From Stenomitos frigidus ULC18 (GTDB taxonomy: Bacteria; Cyanobacteriota; Cyanobacteriia; Leptolyngbyales; Leptolyngbyaceae): DNA of 64,000 nt. The translations under genes and the position numbers were made by a program. The stretch covers positions 1 to 64,000 of the forward strand of contig NZ_PVWK01000124.1 in NCBI RefSeq assembly GCF_003003795.1. Reading direction: 5' to 3'. Below are positions 16,241 through 24,275 of the stretch, piece by piece. Each line of letters begins with the position of its first letter. The stretch's first letter is position 1. The notes under the pieces are model-generated. The model made no database searches, was not told the origin of the DNA, and worked only from the letters and a program-made list of their open reading frames with translations.

Positions 16241-17875
16241 ATGCGCAAAAAAGAGACGAACGGCGCGATCGCGGTGCAGGCGATCGCAGGCTCCTACGTT
16301 GTCCTGCTGGGCATCGATCTGGCAGAGTCAAATCGTGTCGGTGTGTTGGGGTTTGCGATCGAGCGCCTCGACCATACTGAAGACGAGCGCTACTGGCTCA
16401 AGGGCTTTCGTACTTTTGAGGAAACCAATCCCAACTTACCTCCTGGTAGTCTGGTATCGACACTAGAGCATCCCATTCAAGCGTTTCTCTGGGGCGATTT
16501 CACGGCCAAACCTGCTCATGACTACACGTATCGCGTCGTTGCACTGCGTGGCAAACCCAAAAAGCTGGAGCAAGGCGAAACGGTAGAGGTCTCTATTGCC
16601 ACTGAGGATGAGGCCACAGGCACTCATGCCGTGTACTTTAACCGGGGAGTCGCTGGTTCTCAGGCGTATGCCCGCAAGTTCAAGAATCTGCCGCCTGATC
16701 AAGTGCCCAAAAGGCTTGCCTGGTCGTGGCTGTCTCGTGGGTTAGTCGAAGCGCTACTGGCGTTTATCAAGCAGGCGAAGGGTAGCCAATATGAGCTCCG
16801 GGCAGCACTTTACGAATTTCAGTATCAACCCGTGCTGGAAGCGTTTGGTGCAGCACAGAAAACGGGAACGGCTGTCAAAATCATCTTTGATGCCAAGCCG
16901 AATGGTCAGAACTACCCCAACCAGGCAAACCGGGACGCGATCGCCACTGCCCAAATTGCATCTCTGACGCGGCCTCGCCAAACGAACCCTAGCTACATCG
17001 CTCACAACAAATTCATCATTTTGCTGAAAGACGGTAAGCCAATGCAAGTGTGGACAGGTTCCACCAACATCACGGATGGCGGCATCTTTGGGCATTCCAA
17101 TGTGGGACATATTGTGCGCGATCCGGCTGTGGCTGACAGCTATCTCGCCTATTGGGAGCAACTCAGTCACGATCCTGCTGCCGTCAAGCTGCGTCCCTGG
17201 AATGATGAGCAAACACCTGTCCCAACCGGATTACCACCAGCGACAACGACCACAATCTTCAGCCCTCGCCGCTCTTTAGCCGCATTGGAATGGTATGCCG
17301 ATCGCATGGAAGCAACCCATACGGCTGTGTTTCTCACCGCTGCGTTTGGTGTGAATGATCTGCTGGCAACCGTGCTGGCGGCAGATAAAGATTACCTGCG
17401 CTATGTCTTGCTGGAGAAAGAAGGCGGCAACATTGAAACGCTACGGCGTGATCCTGACACGCGTATTGCTGTTGGGGCTGTAAAAAAAGGCGGAACCTTT
17501 GATCGCTTCCTGCAAGAAAAGACCACCAACTTAAATACGCATGTCCGCTACATCCACACAAAGTACATGCTGATTGATCCCCTCAGCGACGACCCGATCG
17601 TCATCACGGGTTCTGCTAACTTCAGCGATGCCTCGACCAAGAACAACGACGAAAATATGCTGGTGATTCGGGGCGATCGACGTGTTGCCGATCTTTACCT
17701 GGGCGAATTTATGCGGTTATTTAACCACTACTATGCCCGCTATGTCGCCACCATCCAAAGTACGGATGCTAACGAGGCGCGATCGGTTTACCTCAAACCC
17801 GATGATTCCTGGCTTAAAGGCTATTACGAAGCAGGCTCACCCAAGCAAAAGGAGCGGTTGTATTTTGCGGGTTAA
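16241..17875 (+). CDS. Phospholipase D superfamily protein (two HKD motifs), probable nuclease
   Basis: The 544-residue protein contains two HKD-type active-site halves: AHNKFIILLKDGKPMQVWTG (H255, K257, with D264 two residues later than usual) followed by STNITDGG, and IHTKYMLIDPLSDDPIVITG (H439, K441, D446) followed by SANFSDAS. The superfamily includes lipases, nucleases and cardiolipin synthases. The large N-terminal region of about 150 residues is not a recognised domain and has a beta-rich look. No signal peptide is seen, unlike its partner EndoU-type gene 6 bp upstream, so the two are co-transcribed but may act in different compartments. Nuclease rather than lipase activity is inferred from the partner. 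Confidence 0.8.
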   Translation: MRKKETNGAIAVQAIAGSYVVLLGIDLAESNRVGVLGFAIERLDHTEDERYWLKGFRTFEETNPNLPPGSLVSTLEHPIQAFLWGDFTAKPAHDYTYRVVALRGKPKKLEQGETVEVSIATEDEATGTHAVYFNRGVAGSQAYARKFKNLPPDQVPKRLAWSWLSRGLVEALLAFIKQAKGSQYELRAALYEFQYQPVLEAFGAAQKTGTAVKIIFDAKPNGQNYPNQANRDAIATAQIASLTRPRQTNPSYIAHNKFIILLKDGKPMQVWTGSTNITDGGIFGHSNVGHIVRDPAVADSYLAYWEQLSHDPAAVKLRPWNDEQTPVPTGLPPATTTTIFSPRRSLAALEWYADRMEATHTAVFLTAAFGVNDLLATVLAADKDYLRYVLLEKEGGNIETLRRDPDTRIAVGAVKKGGTFDRFLQEKTTNLNTHVRYIHTKYMLIDPLSDDPIVITGSANFSDASTKNNDENMLVIRGDRRVADLYLGEFMRLFNHYYARYVATIQSTDANEARSVYLKPDDSWLKGYYEAGSPKQKERLYFAG

Positions 17876-18098
17876 GGTTAGTGTCGTGGGCAAGCATGAT
17901 CCCGTCAGCTAGCATCTCGCAAGTTTGCTACGCTAAATAACGACTGGCACTAAAGAACAGATGCATTCAGTTATCCTGTCCGGCTCAGAAGTCAGGGATG
18001 GTAGCACTGGAGCGGGCATTCTGTAGACTAACTCCGATACCTTCCCAGCACTTGGCGATCGCCTGACTCCTTTTTCCTTTACCCTTTAGCCTTTCCCC

Positions 18099-18965
18099 AT
18101 GTCCGACCCCTACTCCCAACCTAACCGCGAATGGTGGGCACAGCGCTGGATCGATGTGCTCGAGTCCTTTGGCTGGGTGCGCCGTCTGGCGCGAGCTCGC
18201 ACCTATGCACGCGAAGGCAACGTCCTCAATATTGACTTTAAGGGATCAAAAGTAGCTGCGAGAGTTCAGGGTACAGCGCCAGAACCTTACAAAGTGTCTC
18301 TGTCGCTCGATCCCTTTGACGATGACCAGTGGAGCTATGTCATTGAATCGATGGCGGAACGGGCAATTTTTTCTGCCAAACTGCTGGCGGGAGAGATGCC
18401 CCAAAATATCGAAGAAGTCTTTACTGCCAATGGATTGAGCCTCTTTCCCTTTACCAAATTTGACATTCACAGCAAATGCTCCTGCCCCGATCCGGCAAAC
18501 CCATGTAAACACATTGGGGCCGTTTATTATTTGCTAGGCGATCGCTTCAGTGAAGATCCGTTCGTCCTCTTTCAGCTACGCGGCCGCACCAAAGAGCAAA
18601 TTATCGAAGCCTTACGCCAAATTCGGAGTGCAGGGAGCGAGGTCAACGGGACAACTGCTCAAGACGATTCCCTTGCTTCACAGTCTACTGCAGATCAGCC
18701 AAATGTCTCAGCACCACTAGCGGTCGATCGCTTCTGGCACTACACAGAGCAGCTAGAGTCATCACTCGTTGTCATTGCACCGCCGCCTAGCAGCGAGACA
18801 GTCCTGGATGTGCTTGGCTCCATACCGCTAAAAGTTGACTCCAACGCAGAAGCAGCGTTCACACAGACTGACTCGCAAGCGCTGACAGACCATCTTAAAA
18901 CCATTTACCAGATAGTTAGCCAGCAAGCCATTTTGGCAGCAATGAAGGCCGGAGACGCAACATAA
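18099..18965 (+). CDS. SWIM zinc-finger protein
   Basis: The product (288 aa) has a SWIM motif with the CxC...CxH pattern: C127, C129, C136 and H138 in KCSCPDPANPCKHIGAVYY. The region before it (WWAQRWIDVLESFGWVRRLARARTYAR) is the usual companion of SWIM in proteins encoded beside SNF2-type helicases. The last 110 residues are variable. SWIM domains bind zinc and probably nucleic acid or protein partners. No SNF2 helicase gene is adjacent here, although such proteins often accompany one. It ends 14 bp from the convergent Crp-like gene. Confidence 0.85.
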   Translation: MSDPYSQPNREWWAQRWIDVLESFGWVRRLARARTYAREGNVLNIDFKGSKVAARVQGTAPEPYKVSLSLDPFDDDQWSYVIESMAERAIFSAKLLAGEMPQNIEEVFTANGLSLFPFTKFDIHSKCSCPDPANPCKHIGAVYYLLGDRFSEDPFVLFQLRGRTKEQIIEALRQIRSAGSEVNGTTAQDDSLASQSTADQPNVSAPLAVDRFWHYTEQLESSLVVIAPPPSSETVLDVLGSIPLKVDSNAEAAFTQTDSQALTDHLKTIYQIVSQQAILAAMKAGDAT

Positions 18966-18979
18966 GTAACGCCCTTGCA

Positions 18980-19675
18980 TCAGGTATGAGTGAGAGTGGC
19001 ATCTGTGGGAATACAGAGCAAATTATCTCCCTGCGTACGGATCATGCCACGTTGACGAAGTTTACCCATGAGCCGAGTGACCGTCACACGGGTTGACCCA
19101 ATCGCGCTACCAATCTGAGCGTGAGTCAACGGAAAGGGCAAACAGTAGCCCTGTTCAGTCGGTTCACCGTATTCTTCGATCAACAGCGTCAGGAAACCCA
19201 GCAAGCGGTCGATCGTCCGACGCTGACCCAAGGTGCTGAGCCACAGGAGCTTGCGTTGATGCTGATAGCGAAACGCATCCAAGACCTCTCGGCGAAAATG
19301 GGGCCAATTATCCAGGTCATGCCAGTACATCCAGAGCACTGACGTCTGATCGACATGAGCGTAGCTTTGCAGCGTAAATGGCGATTGAGCCACAATCTCA
19401 AAGGGTTGCCCTGCTCCAACGAACCCCAAAAACGCTTCTTCTGGACTGATGCGAGGAAGACGCGAAGTGCTAGTATTGCCAGTCGCGTTGACTTGTGCGC
19501 TACCGACTAAGCGCACAGCACCTCGTTGGACTAAGTAGACCAGCCCAGGCCGAGTGGGCAATTTCTCATCCTTAACAAACGTGCGAACACGGTAGTGCTC
19601 TTGAGACCAATCAATGATCCGCTGCCAGGTGAGAAACGGACGAGATGCCTCTGAATTAGATGTTACTGAGTACAT
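18980..19675 (-). CDS. Crp/Fnr-family transcriptional regulator
   Basis: The 231-residue protein has an N-terminal cyclic-nucleotide-binding-like beta barrel (residues about 25-120) and a C-terminal winged helix-turn-helix: LTHAQIGSAIGSTRVTVTRLMGKLRQRGMI. The recognition helix (GSTRVTVTRL) is the same as in NtcA, the global nitrogen regulator, but the rest, including WLSTLGQRRTIDRLLGFLTLL, is diverged, so I call it an NtcA-like paralogue rather than NtcA. It probably recognises a GTA-N8-TAC-like site. I found no such site in its own upstream region. Confidence 0.85.
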   Translation of the reverse strand: MYSVTSNSEASRPFLTWQRIIDWSQEHYRVRTFVKDEKLPTRPGLVYLVQRGAVRLVGSAQVNATGNTSTSRLPRISPEEAFLGFVGAGQPFEIVAQSPFTLQSYAHVDQTSVLWMYWHDLDNWPHFRREVLDAFRYQHQRKLLWLSTLGQRRTIDRLLGFLTLLIEEYGEPTEQGYCLPFPLTHAQIGSAIGSTRVTVTRLMGKLRQRGMIRTQGDNLLCIPTDATLTHT

Positions 19676-20213
19676 AGGCTGCAGGCTGTAGGATTTACTA
19701 GGAATAGCAGGGAAGACGTAAAATCACTCACTGCGACTAGAACGCCAGACTCTACGCCTTAAGCCGAAGTCAGGGCACTGCGACAGAAAGGTACTATAAG
19801 TTTACCTTCACATCCATTTTGTGGTTTCCGCAAGTACATTAAATACATTAATTAAACTGATAACGTCGCCTTTGAAACGGTAGTGCAATGCGATCGCTGA
19901 TGACGCTCAGGAGTTCTTGATCAAGCGGATGTATCCAATCCATTCAGTTTAAGGTGCGAAGGCGGACTGAAACAGTAACCTTCGGCATAGGCAATGGTGG
20001 CTTTGAGTCGCAGGGTTGGAGTGATAACTGGCAGATATTGAACTAGCTTTCGCAATGCTATCACTGTTACGAATGAGACTACATTTAGCACTGACCCTCT
20101 GGATCGTCTTGACGGATGTAATGGCTACCAGTGCTGGAAAGGGTGCTGAGCTAAAGCGATTAGACTCTGTACTGGGTGCTCAAGCAATACCGCTTAAGCG
20201 GACTGGCAAGGCA
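19676..20213. other. Divergent region upstream of the Crp-like gene and the DALR protein gene
   Basis: AT-rich stretches such as GTACATTAAATACATTAATT (19832-19851) lie in the middle. The open frame of the next gene reaches back to 20055, but the residues encoded at 20055-20213 have no family resemblance and may be untranslated. No exact GTA-N8-TAC site was found. Confidence 0.4.
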
Positions 20214-20966
20214 ATGCCACTGATTTATACCAGTGCGATCGCACATCGTTTGGCTAATCAGATGACGAACCAGAATGATCCCGCTGCCACGATCGCGGCT
20301 CAATTGGTTGACATCCTACTAGAAGCGTTGCCTGATGACCTTGGAGCTTTACGGGGGGTGACCGTGCAAGCAACGGTCGCTGGATTGATTCACTTTGAGG
20401 TTGGTGATCGCGCGATCACGGTATGGCTAGATCAAATCCTTACCAATTCGCTACCCTCACAAAGGTGGCCGCCAGTACCAATGGCTGAAAGAGAGCGGCA
20501 GGCCATGCTGGAGTCAGCAGCAATCTTTGAGGCACAGTATGCGCACGCCCGCTGCTGTTCTCTTTTGCGGCTTGCCCACCGTGAAGCCTTCATCAATCTA
20601 GAGACGCTTGAGGCATTACCGTGTGACTGGCGTCTTAACAGTTTTACACCGCTCTCCTGGCTCACTACTTCTGCCCAGCTTTCGCTTAACCACCCCGCCG
20701 ATCGCTACTTGCTGGTGCAGTTGGTTGATGCATTCGATCGCCTCTCTGATCCATCCCCGCAACGGACCCTGGCATCACTCGTGAGATCGGCACAAGCTGT
20801 GTCACAAGCCTTTCAGGTCTTCCATCGCACGCATCCGCTATGCGATCACACTGGGCAAGAGCCAGCGTTAGTAACGGCTCAATTAGGATTACTAATGGCA
20901 ACCCAGCGCATTCTTTACTGGCTTCTGGCCGATGGACTGCATCTTTGCCCTGTGAGCGAGCTCTAA
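20214..20966 (+). CDS. Stand-alone DALR anticodon-binding-domain-like protein
   Basis: The C-terminal half, from EAQYAHARCCSLLRLAHREA to LYWLLADGLHLCPV, resembles the DALR alpha-helical anticodon-binding domain of arginyl-tRNA synthetase (QYAHARxxSLLR is the hallmark). No synthetase catalytic domain (HIGH, KMSKS) is present. The start is uncertain: the frame runs back to an ATG at 20055, but recognisable protein begins at MPLIYTSAIAHRLANQM (20214), which I use. Its role is unknown; it may bind tRNA or may be a domain reused for another purpose. Confidence 0.7.
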   Translation: MPLIYTSAIAHRLANQMTNQNDPAATIAAQLVDILLEALPDDLGALRGVTVQATVAGLIHFEVGDRAITVWLDQILTNSLPSQRWPPVPMAERERQAMLESAAIFEAQYAHARCCSLLRLAHREAFINLETLEALPCDWRLNSFTPLSWLTTSAQLSLNHPADRYLLVQLVDAFDRLSDPSPQRTLASLVRSAQAVSQAFQVFHRTHPLCDHTGQEPALVTAQLGLLMATQRILYWLLADGLHLCPVSEL

Positions 20967-21072
20967 GACGCTAACCAGAAAGCGCTCTCCCGTGGTTCCA
21001 ATGGATGCAACAATCTGGCATCGATCGAACATAGGCTTTCTAAGGCATAAGTTTTTCTGATTGGTAAACTAA

Positions 21073-21101
21073 TGGACAACGCCCTCATAGTCGGCTATAT
21101 T
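21073..21101 (+). promoter_or_regulatory. Sigma-70-type promoter of candidate small RNA
   Basis: TGGACA (21073-21078) and TATATT (21096-21101) are separated by 17 bp, close to consensus boxes and ideal spacing. The predicted start lies about 21107-21109. No gene begins immediately downstream; a hairpin with a T-rich tail does. Confidence 0.55.
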
Positions 21102-21107
21102 CTAGGT

Positions 21108-21178
21108 GTGTGAGGAGCGAACCAGCAAGAGCACCGAGACGAAACACGGTCAGTCGTCGGTGCTCTTTCTGATTTTAA
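21108..21178 (+). ncRNA. Candidate small RNA of about 70 nt
   Basis: The predicted transcript begins GTGTGAGGAGCGAACCAG and ends in an 11-bp stem AAGAGCACCGA (21127-21137) / TCGGTGCTCTT (21157-21167) followed by TCTGATTTT. An inner GAC/GTC pairing presents a loop with GAAACA. The 5' end GUGUGAGGAG is purine-rich and accessible. It has the form promoter, short leader, intrinsic terminator, as for cyanobacterial Yfr RNAs, but I cannot assign it to a known family. Confidence 0.45.
21127..21175 (+). terminator. Hairpin terminator of the candidate small RNA
   Basis: An 11-bp perfect stem with a 19-nt loop is followed by TCTGATTTT. It could also end leftover transcription from the DALR gene 160 bp upstream. 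Confidence 0.55.
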
Positions 21179-21399
21179 AGGGGTATCGTTCAACAGCCCC
21201 TAGCCTTAACGCTATCAATCACCTAAGTTGCAGAGATATGCTGAAGTCTGAGGCGTTAGTAGAACGATGCAAATTCATCACTAAGTCTCATTTTTAGTCA
21301 CGCAGCATAAAGCGTTTCAGCCTTGAGGTGGTTTGCTCATCTGATGCAGAATTTTTCAAGGTCGAATCTTTCGGTTCAAAATTACAGTTCCTCAACTGG

Positions 21400-21580
21400 T
21401 TGTGAGCTGGTTGACTGACAAATCTTTTAGCGATCGATTGTCCCGCCCTGCACTGAAAGTGCGGGCTCACAGAAGGAAGTCCTCTGTAGGCTTTGCCTTC
21501 CCGAAGGGTAGCAGACTGCAAGCGTCTTGCAACCCGTTTCAACGGGTTTTGCACCGTTAGCTCGGATTTTATCACGGGCG
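21400..21580 (-). mobile_element. Probable IS200/IS605-type end or omega-RNA-like remnant
   Basis: The segment is rich in small hairpins: CCCGC...GCGGG with inner GCACT-GAA-AGTGC (about 21440-21465), CTTCCCGAAGGG, and CCCGTTTCAACGGG. Their order and content resemble the 3' structured region of cyanobacterial TnpB (OrfB) elements, where the right end overlaps the guide RNA. No tnpB or tnpA coding sequence adjoins it, so if correct it is a remnant or a non-autonomous element. The assignment rests on resemblance only. Confidence 0.4.
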
Positions 21581-21714
21581 GGTGAGCAACGGAGCAATTA
21601 GCTTTTCAAGGCTTGTGTTGATCAGGGTGATGAGATGTCAACCTGTGACAACAAGATGATCAGAGCGAAATGATAGGCTTAAAATCTCTTCTTTGAGTCT
21701 GTTCGCGCTGCATC

Positions 21715-22587
21715 ATGGCTTGCCCTATGTCAACGGTCGTTGCTCCACTTCCACCCTGGACGATTAGAACACATCCCTTTCATTGGGGCGATCGCACCTA
21801 TTTGATGGGCGTGCTCAACGTGACGCCCGATAGCTTCAGTGATGGCGGGTTGTTCAATAGCCTGGAAACCGCGATCGCCCAGGCACGAACGTTAGTGGCT
21901 GCTGGTGCAGATATCCTTGATATTGGGGGACAATCCACTCGCCCTAATGCTGTTGAGATCTCGCTAGACGAAGAGCTTGGTCGTGTCCTGCCTATCATCC
22001 AGGCAATGCGGCAGGAAACAGACATCCCCATTTCGATCGACACGACACGAGCAGCCGTTGCACAGGCCTCGATCGCCGCTGGAGCCGATATCGTCAATGA
22101 CATTTCTAGCGCCACCTACGATCCAGAAATGTTGCCAATCGTAGCCGCTTTAGGAGTGCCACTGGTCTTGATGCACATTCGCGGTACGCCCCAAACGATG
22201 CAGCAGCTAACAGATTACGACGATGTGGTCGACGATATTCTCAGCTTTTTGCAGTCACGCCTTGAGGCTGCGATCACCGCTGGCATTGATCGCAAGCGTC
22301 TTATGATTGATCCCGGCATTGGGTTCGCCAAAACCTACAACCAAAATTTAGAAATTCTCCGTCGCCTGCCTGAGTTACGTGCGCTGGGTTATCCTCTTTT
22401 GGTGGGAGCATCCCGCAAAAGCTTTATTGGGCATCTGCTGAATCAACCCGACCCGAAAGAACGGGTGTGGGGAACGGCTGCGGCTTGTTGTGCTGCGATC
22501 GTGGGCGGTGCCGATCTACTCCGAGTTCACGATGTGCGCGAATTGAACGACGTGTGTCGCGTTGCTGATGCTATTTTTAGGCACTAG
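21715..22587 (+). CDS. folP: Dihydropteroate synthase
   Basis: The 290-residue TIM-barrel enzyme carries all family motifs: LMGVLNVTPDSFSDGG, GADILDIGGQSTRPNA, ISIDTTRAAVAQASI, IVNDISSATYDPEM, RLMIDPGIGFAKT and VGASRKSFIG. It joins p-aminobenzoate and hydroxymethyldihydropterin pyrophosphate in folate synthesis, in the cytosol. An alternative ATG lies four codons in (MSTVVAPLPPW). The gene overlaps the convergent membrane-protein gene by 4 bp at its end. No other folate gene is adjacent. Confidence 0.95.
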   Translation: MACPMSTVVAPLPPWTIRTHPFHWGDRTYLMGVLNVTPDSFSDGGLFNSLETAIAQARTLVAAGADILDIGGQSTRPNAVEISLDEELGRVLPIIQAMRQETDIPISIDTTRAAVAQASIAAGADIVNDISSATYDPEMLPIVAALGVPLVLMHIRGTPQTMQQLTDYDDVVDDILSFLQSRLEAAITAGIDRKRLMIDPGIGFAKTYNQNLEILRRLPELRALGYPLLVGASRKSFIGHLLNQPDPKERVWGTAAACCAAIVGGADLLRVHDVRELNDVCRVADAIFRH

Positions 22588-23318
22588 ACTAGGCGCGAGC
22601 TTTTGGAGCGAGAAAGTTGCTGCACTTCTTGTTGGACACTCATACCAATCTTCAACGCTTCATTGAGCAGTTCGACATACTCACTGGCCTGATTATTGAC
22701 TTCCAGAGTTCTGAGGCTGACAAGATTGGCTTCAATGTTGTCAACGAGGTCAGCCCGACGAGCTAAAAGGCTGCGGTTCTGTCGCAGGATTTTTTCTGTC
22801 ATGAGACCACAAACCAGGCTGCTGCGAGCGATCGCGATCGCGTCGATGGCTTGGTGGCGGTTGCTTGTTTGTGCCTGCAACGTACCGATTGCGTCTAAGC
22901 GATCCATCACATCAACGGCTCGTACAACGTCGTTGTATTGATCAACCTCGTCGAGTAATCGTGCCAGTGGCAGAAATGCCTTTTTTCTCAAACTCATGGT
23001 CAGATTCCAGCCAATAACAAGCGCGATCGTAACGCTCAGAGTGACTTGTAAAAACCTTGAGATGGTTGCTAAATCACTTACAGCATTGGCATTATTTCGT
23101 ACAAAAACCAGCCCCACTGGTAAGGTCAAGATCATTGACAGTATGAGTGCGAAGACCTGCATCAAGCCAAATGAAAGTATTCGTTTTGGCGATTTGAAAA
23201 TGCCTGGTCGAAAATTACCCCCAACAATACTGCCGATGAAAAGATCATTGACTTCAAAGCCAGTGAGACGTTCTAACTCTTTCGCTGTAATGGCTAATGC
23301 TTTCAGTTCGGGGTTCAT
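22584..23318 (-). CDS. Membrane protein of unknown function with two helices
   Basis: Two hydrophobic segments (ILSFGLMQVFALILSMILTLP and a second around VTLSVTIALVIGWNLTM) divide a short cytoplasmic N-terminus from a helical C-terminal part that looks coiled (DLVDNIEANLVSLRTLEVNN). I do not recognise the family. The frame opens with TTG at 23363; I use the ATG at 23318 (MNPELKALAI), without a clear ribosome site in either case. The following gene upstream (24054-23380) is also a membrane protein on the same strand with a 61-bp gap, so they may be one operon. Confidence 0.65.
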   Translation of the reverse strand: MNPELKALAITAKELERLTGFEVNDLFIGSIVGGNFRPGIFKSPKRILSFGLMQVFALILSMILTLPVGLVFVRNNANAVSDLATISRFLQVTLSVTIALVIGWNLTMSLRKKAFLPLARLLDEVDQYNDVVRAVDVMDRLDAIGTLQAQTSNRHQAIDAIAIARSSLVCGLMTEKILRQNRSLLARRADLVDNIEANLVSLRTLEVNNQASEYVELLNEALKIGMSVQQEVQQLSRSKSSRLV

Positions 23319-23379
23319 TTCGTTCAGCGTTAAAAGCCTGAATTCAACTATTGATTCACGCAAGAAATGATTGGCCGTT

Positions 23380-24054
23380 TTAAGAGAAAAGACTTAGAAA
23401 AGCATTCCAAACACCTGAAAAGAAGCTCCCTTCTCTGGCGCGAAAAAGCTCAAACTTTCCTGGAGACCCGAAAAAGGGCCGTAAGGTCCAACCCAATTGG
23501 CTACCCACAAAGCCATAAAGCACTAACCAAAAACGCAAGATGTTTCTACGTACTTTAATGCTCTGACTGGCCCCATCCTCATCGATCGGTTTCATCACCT
23601 GATAGAGAAAGGAAACCCCCAGTACACCTGTTAGCCCAAAAATAGCGACATTCAGGAGTAAAAAGAACGAATAATCGTTAACAGTAATCAAGAAAAATAA
23701 GGTCACTGGGGCAAAGCCGCACAGCAATATAGCAATCACTGAAACAGCCGTTAGTAAATAGGTGAGATGTTGCCCGATCGTTTGTTTGGAGCCAAACAGT
23801 GCATTAAAGATATAGAGTGTTGGCAAGCAAATTAATAGCGTCAGCAGATATAACGCTGGGAGTTTGATCGCTGAAGATGCTACTTGAGGCGCACTATGAA
23901 ACGCGCCGATAATAGCTCCATAAATGGCAAAAAAGCAGGAACTGGAAACGAGCAGCGCCGTTATTTTACTTTTTAGTCCGATACCCTCGTAGATTTCTGC
24001 CAAAAAATCTTTGCGATCGCGCAGTAATGCGATAACGGTGGAAAAGTAGTTCAT
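23380..24054 (-). CDS. Polytopic membrane protein (conserved cyanobacterial family, unknown role)
   Basis: Begins MNYFSTVIALLRDRKDFLAEI and has about five or six hydrophobic helices, including KITALLVSSSCFFAIYGAII and ALYLLTLLICLPTLYIFNALFG. The end RFWLVLYGFVGSQLGWTLRP followed by FFGSPGKFELFR is a conserved family signature. Similar proteins are common in cyanobacteria and some Bacteroidetes, but I know of no proven role. The frame is open 26 codons further, but AGGAGA precedes the ATG at 24054 at good spacing, which decides the start. Confidence 0.75.
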   Translation of the reverse strand: MNYFSTVIALLRDRKDFLAEIYEGIGLKSKITALLVSSSCFFAIYGAIIGAFHSAPQVASSAIKLPALYLLTLLICLPTLYIFNALFGSKQTIGQHLTYLLTAVSVIAILLCGFAPVTLFFLITVNDYSFFLLLNVAIFGLTGVLGVSFLYQVMKPIDEDGASQSIKVRRNILRFWLVLYGFVGSQLGWTLRPFFGSPGKFELFRAREGSFFSGVWNAFLSLFS

Positions 24055-24275
24055 CGGTGAATCTCCTATGTGCCGTAGAGTGATAGCAGAGTCGATCGGG
24101 GGCAACGTTACATACAAATTGGTTCCTGGCATTTCGGATGCTTCATAAAAACCTCACGATTGTGGTGAAAGTGGCAAGTAGGAGAGCTCGGCAGTAAGAA
24201 AGCTAGAAATAAGGATTACCGCTAGCATTCCCCACAATTGCCTATGATGAGGAGTGAAGGCGTTAGTTTCGTGCT

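Larger units (their letters stand above)
20967..21714. other. Intergenic region, 748 bp, with candidate small RNA and IS605-type remnant
   Basis: This long spacer upstream of folP contains a good promoter and hairpin (21073-21178) and a structured segment at 21400-21580 resembling the end of an IS200/IS605-family element. The open frames in it (21106-21297 plus strand, 21294-21575 minus strand) have no ribosome site or family match. Confidence 0.55.

Noticed and set aside
19676..19860. NtcA-type GTA-N8-TAC sites upstream of the Crp-like gene
   Set aside because: Near matches have spacing of 7 or end in TTA; none fits exactly.
21294..21575. 93-codon minus-strand frame over the IS605-like segment
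   Set aside because: Covers hairpin-rich DNA that is better explained as a structured element; no protein family recognised.
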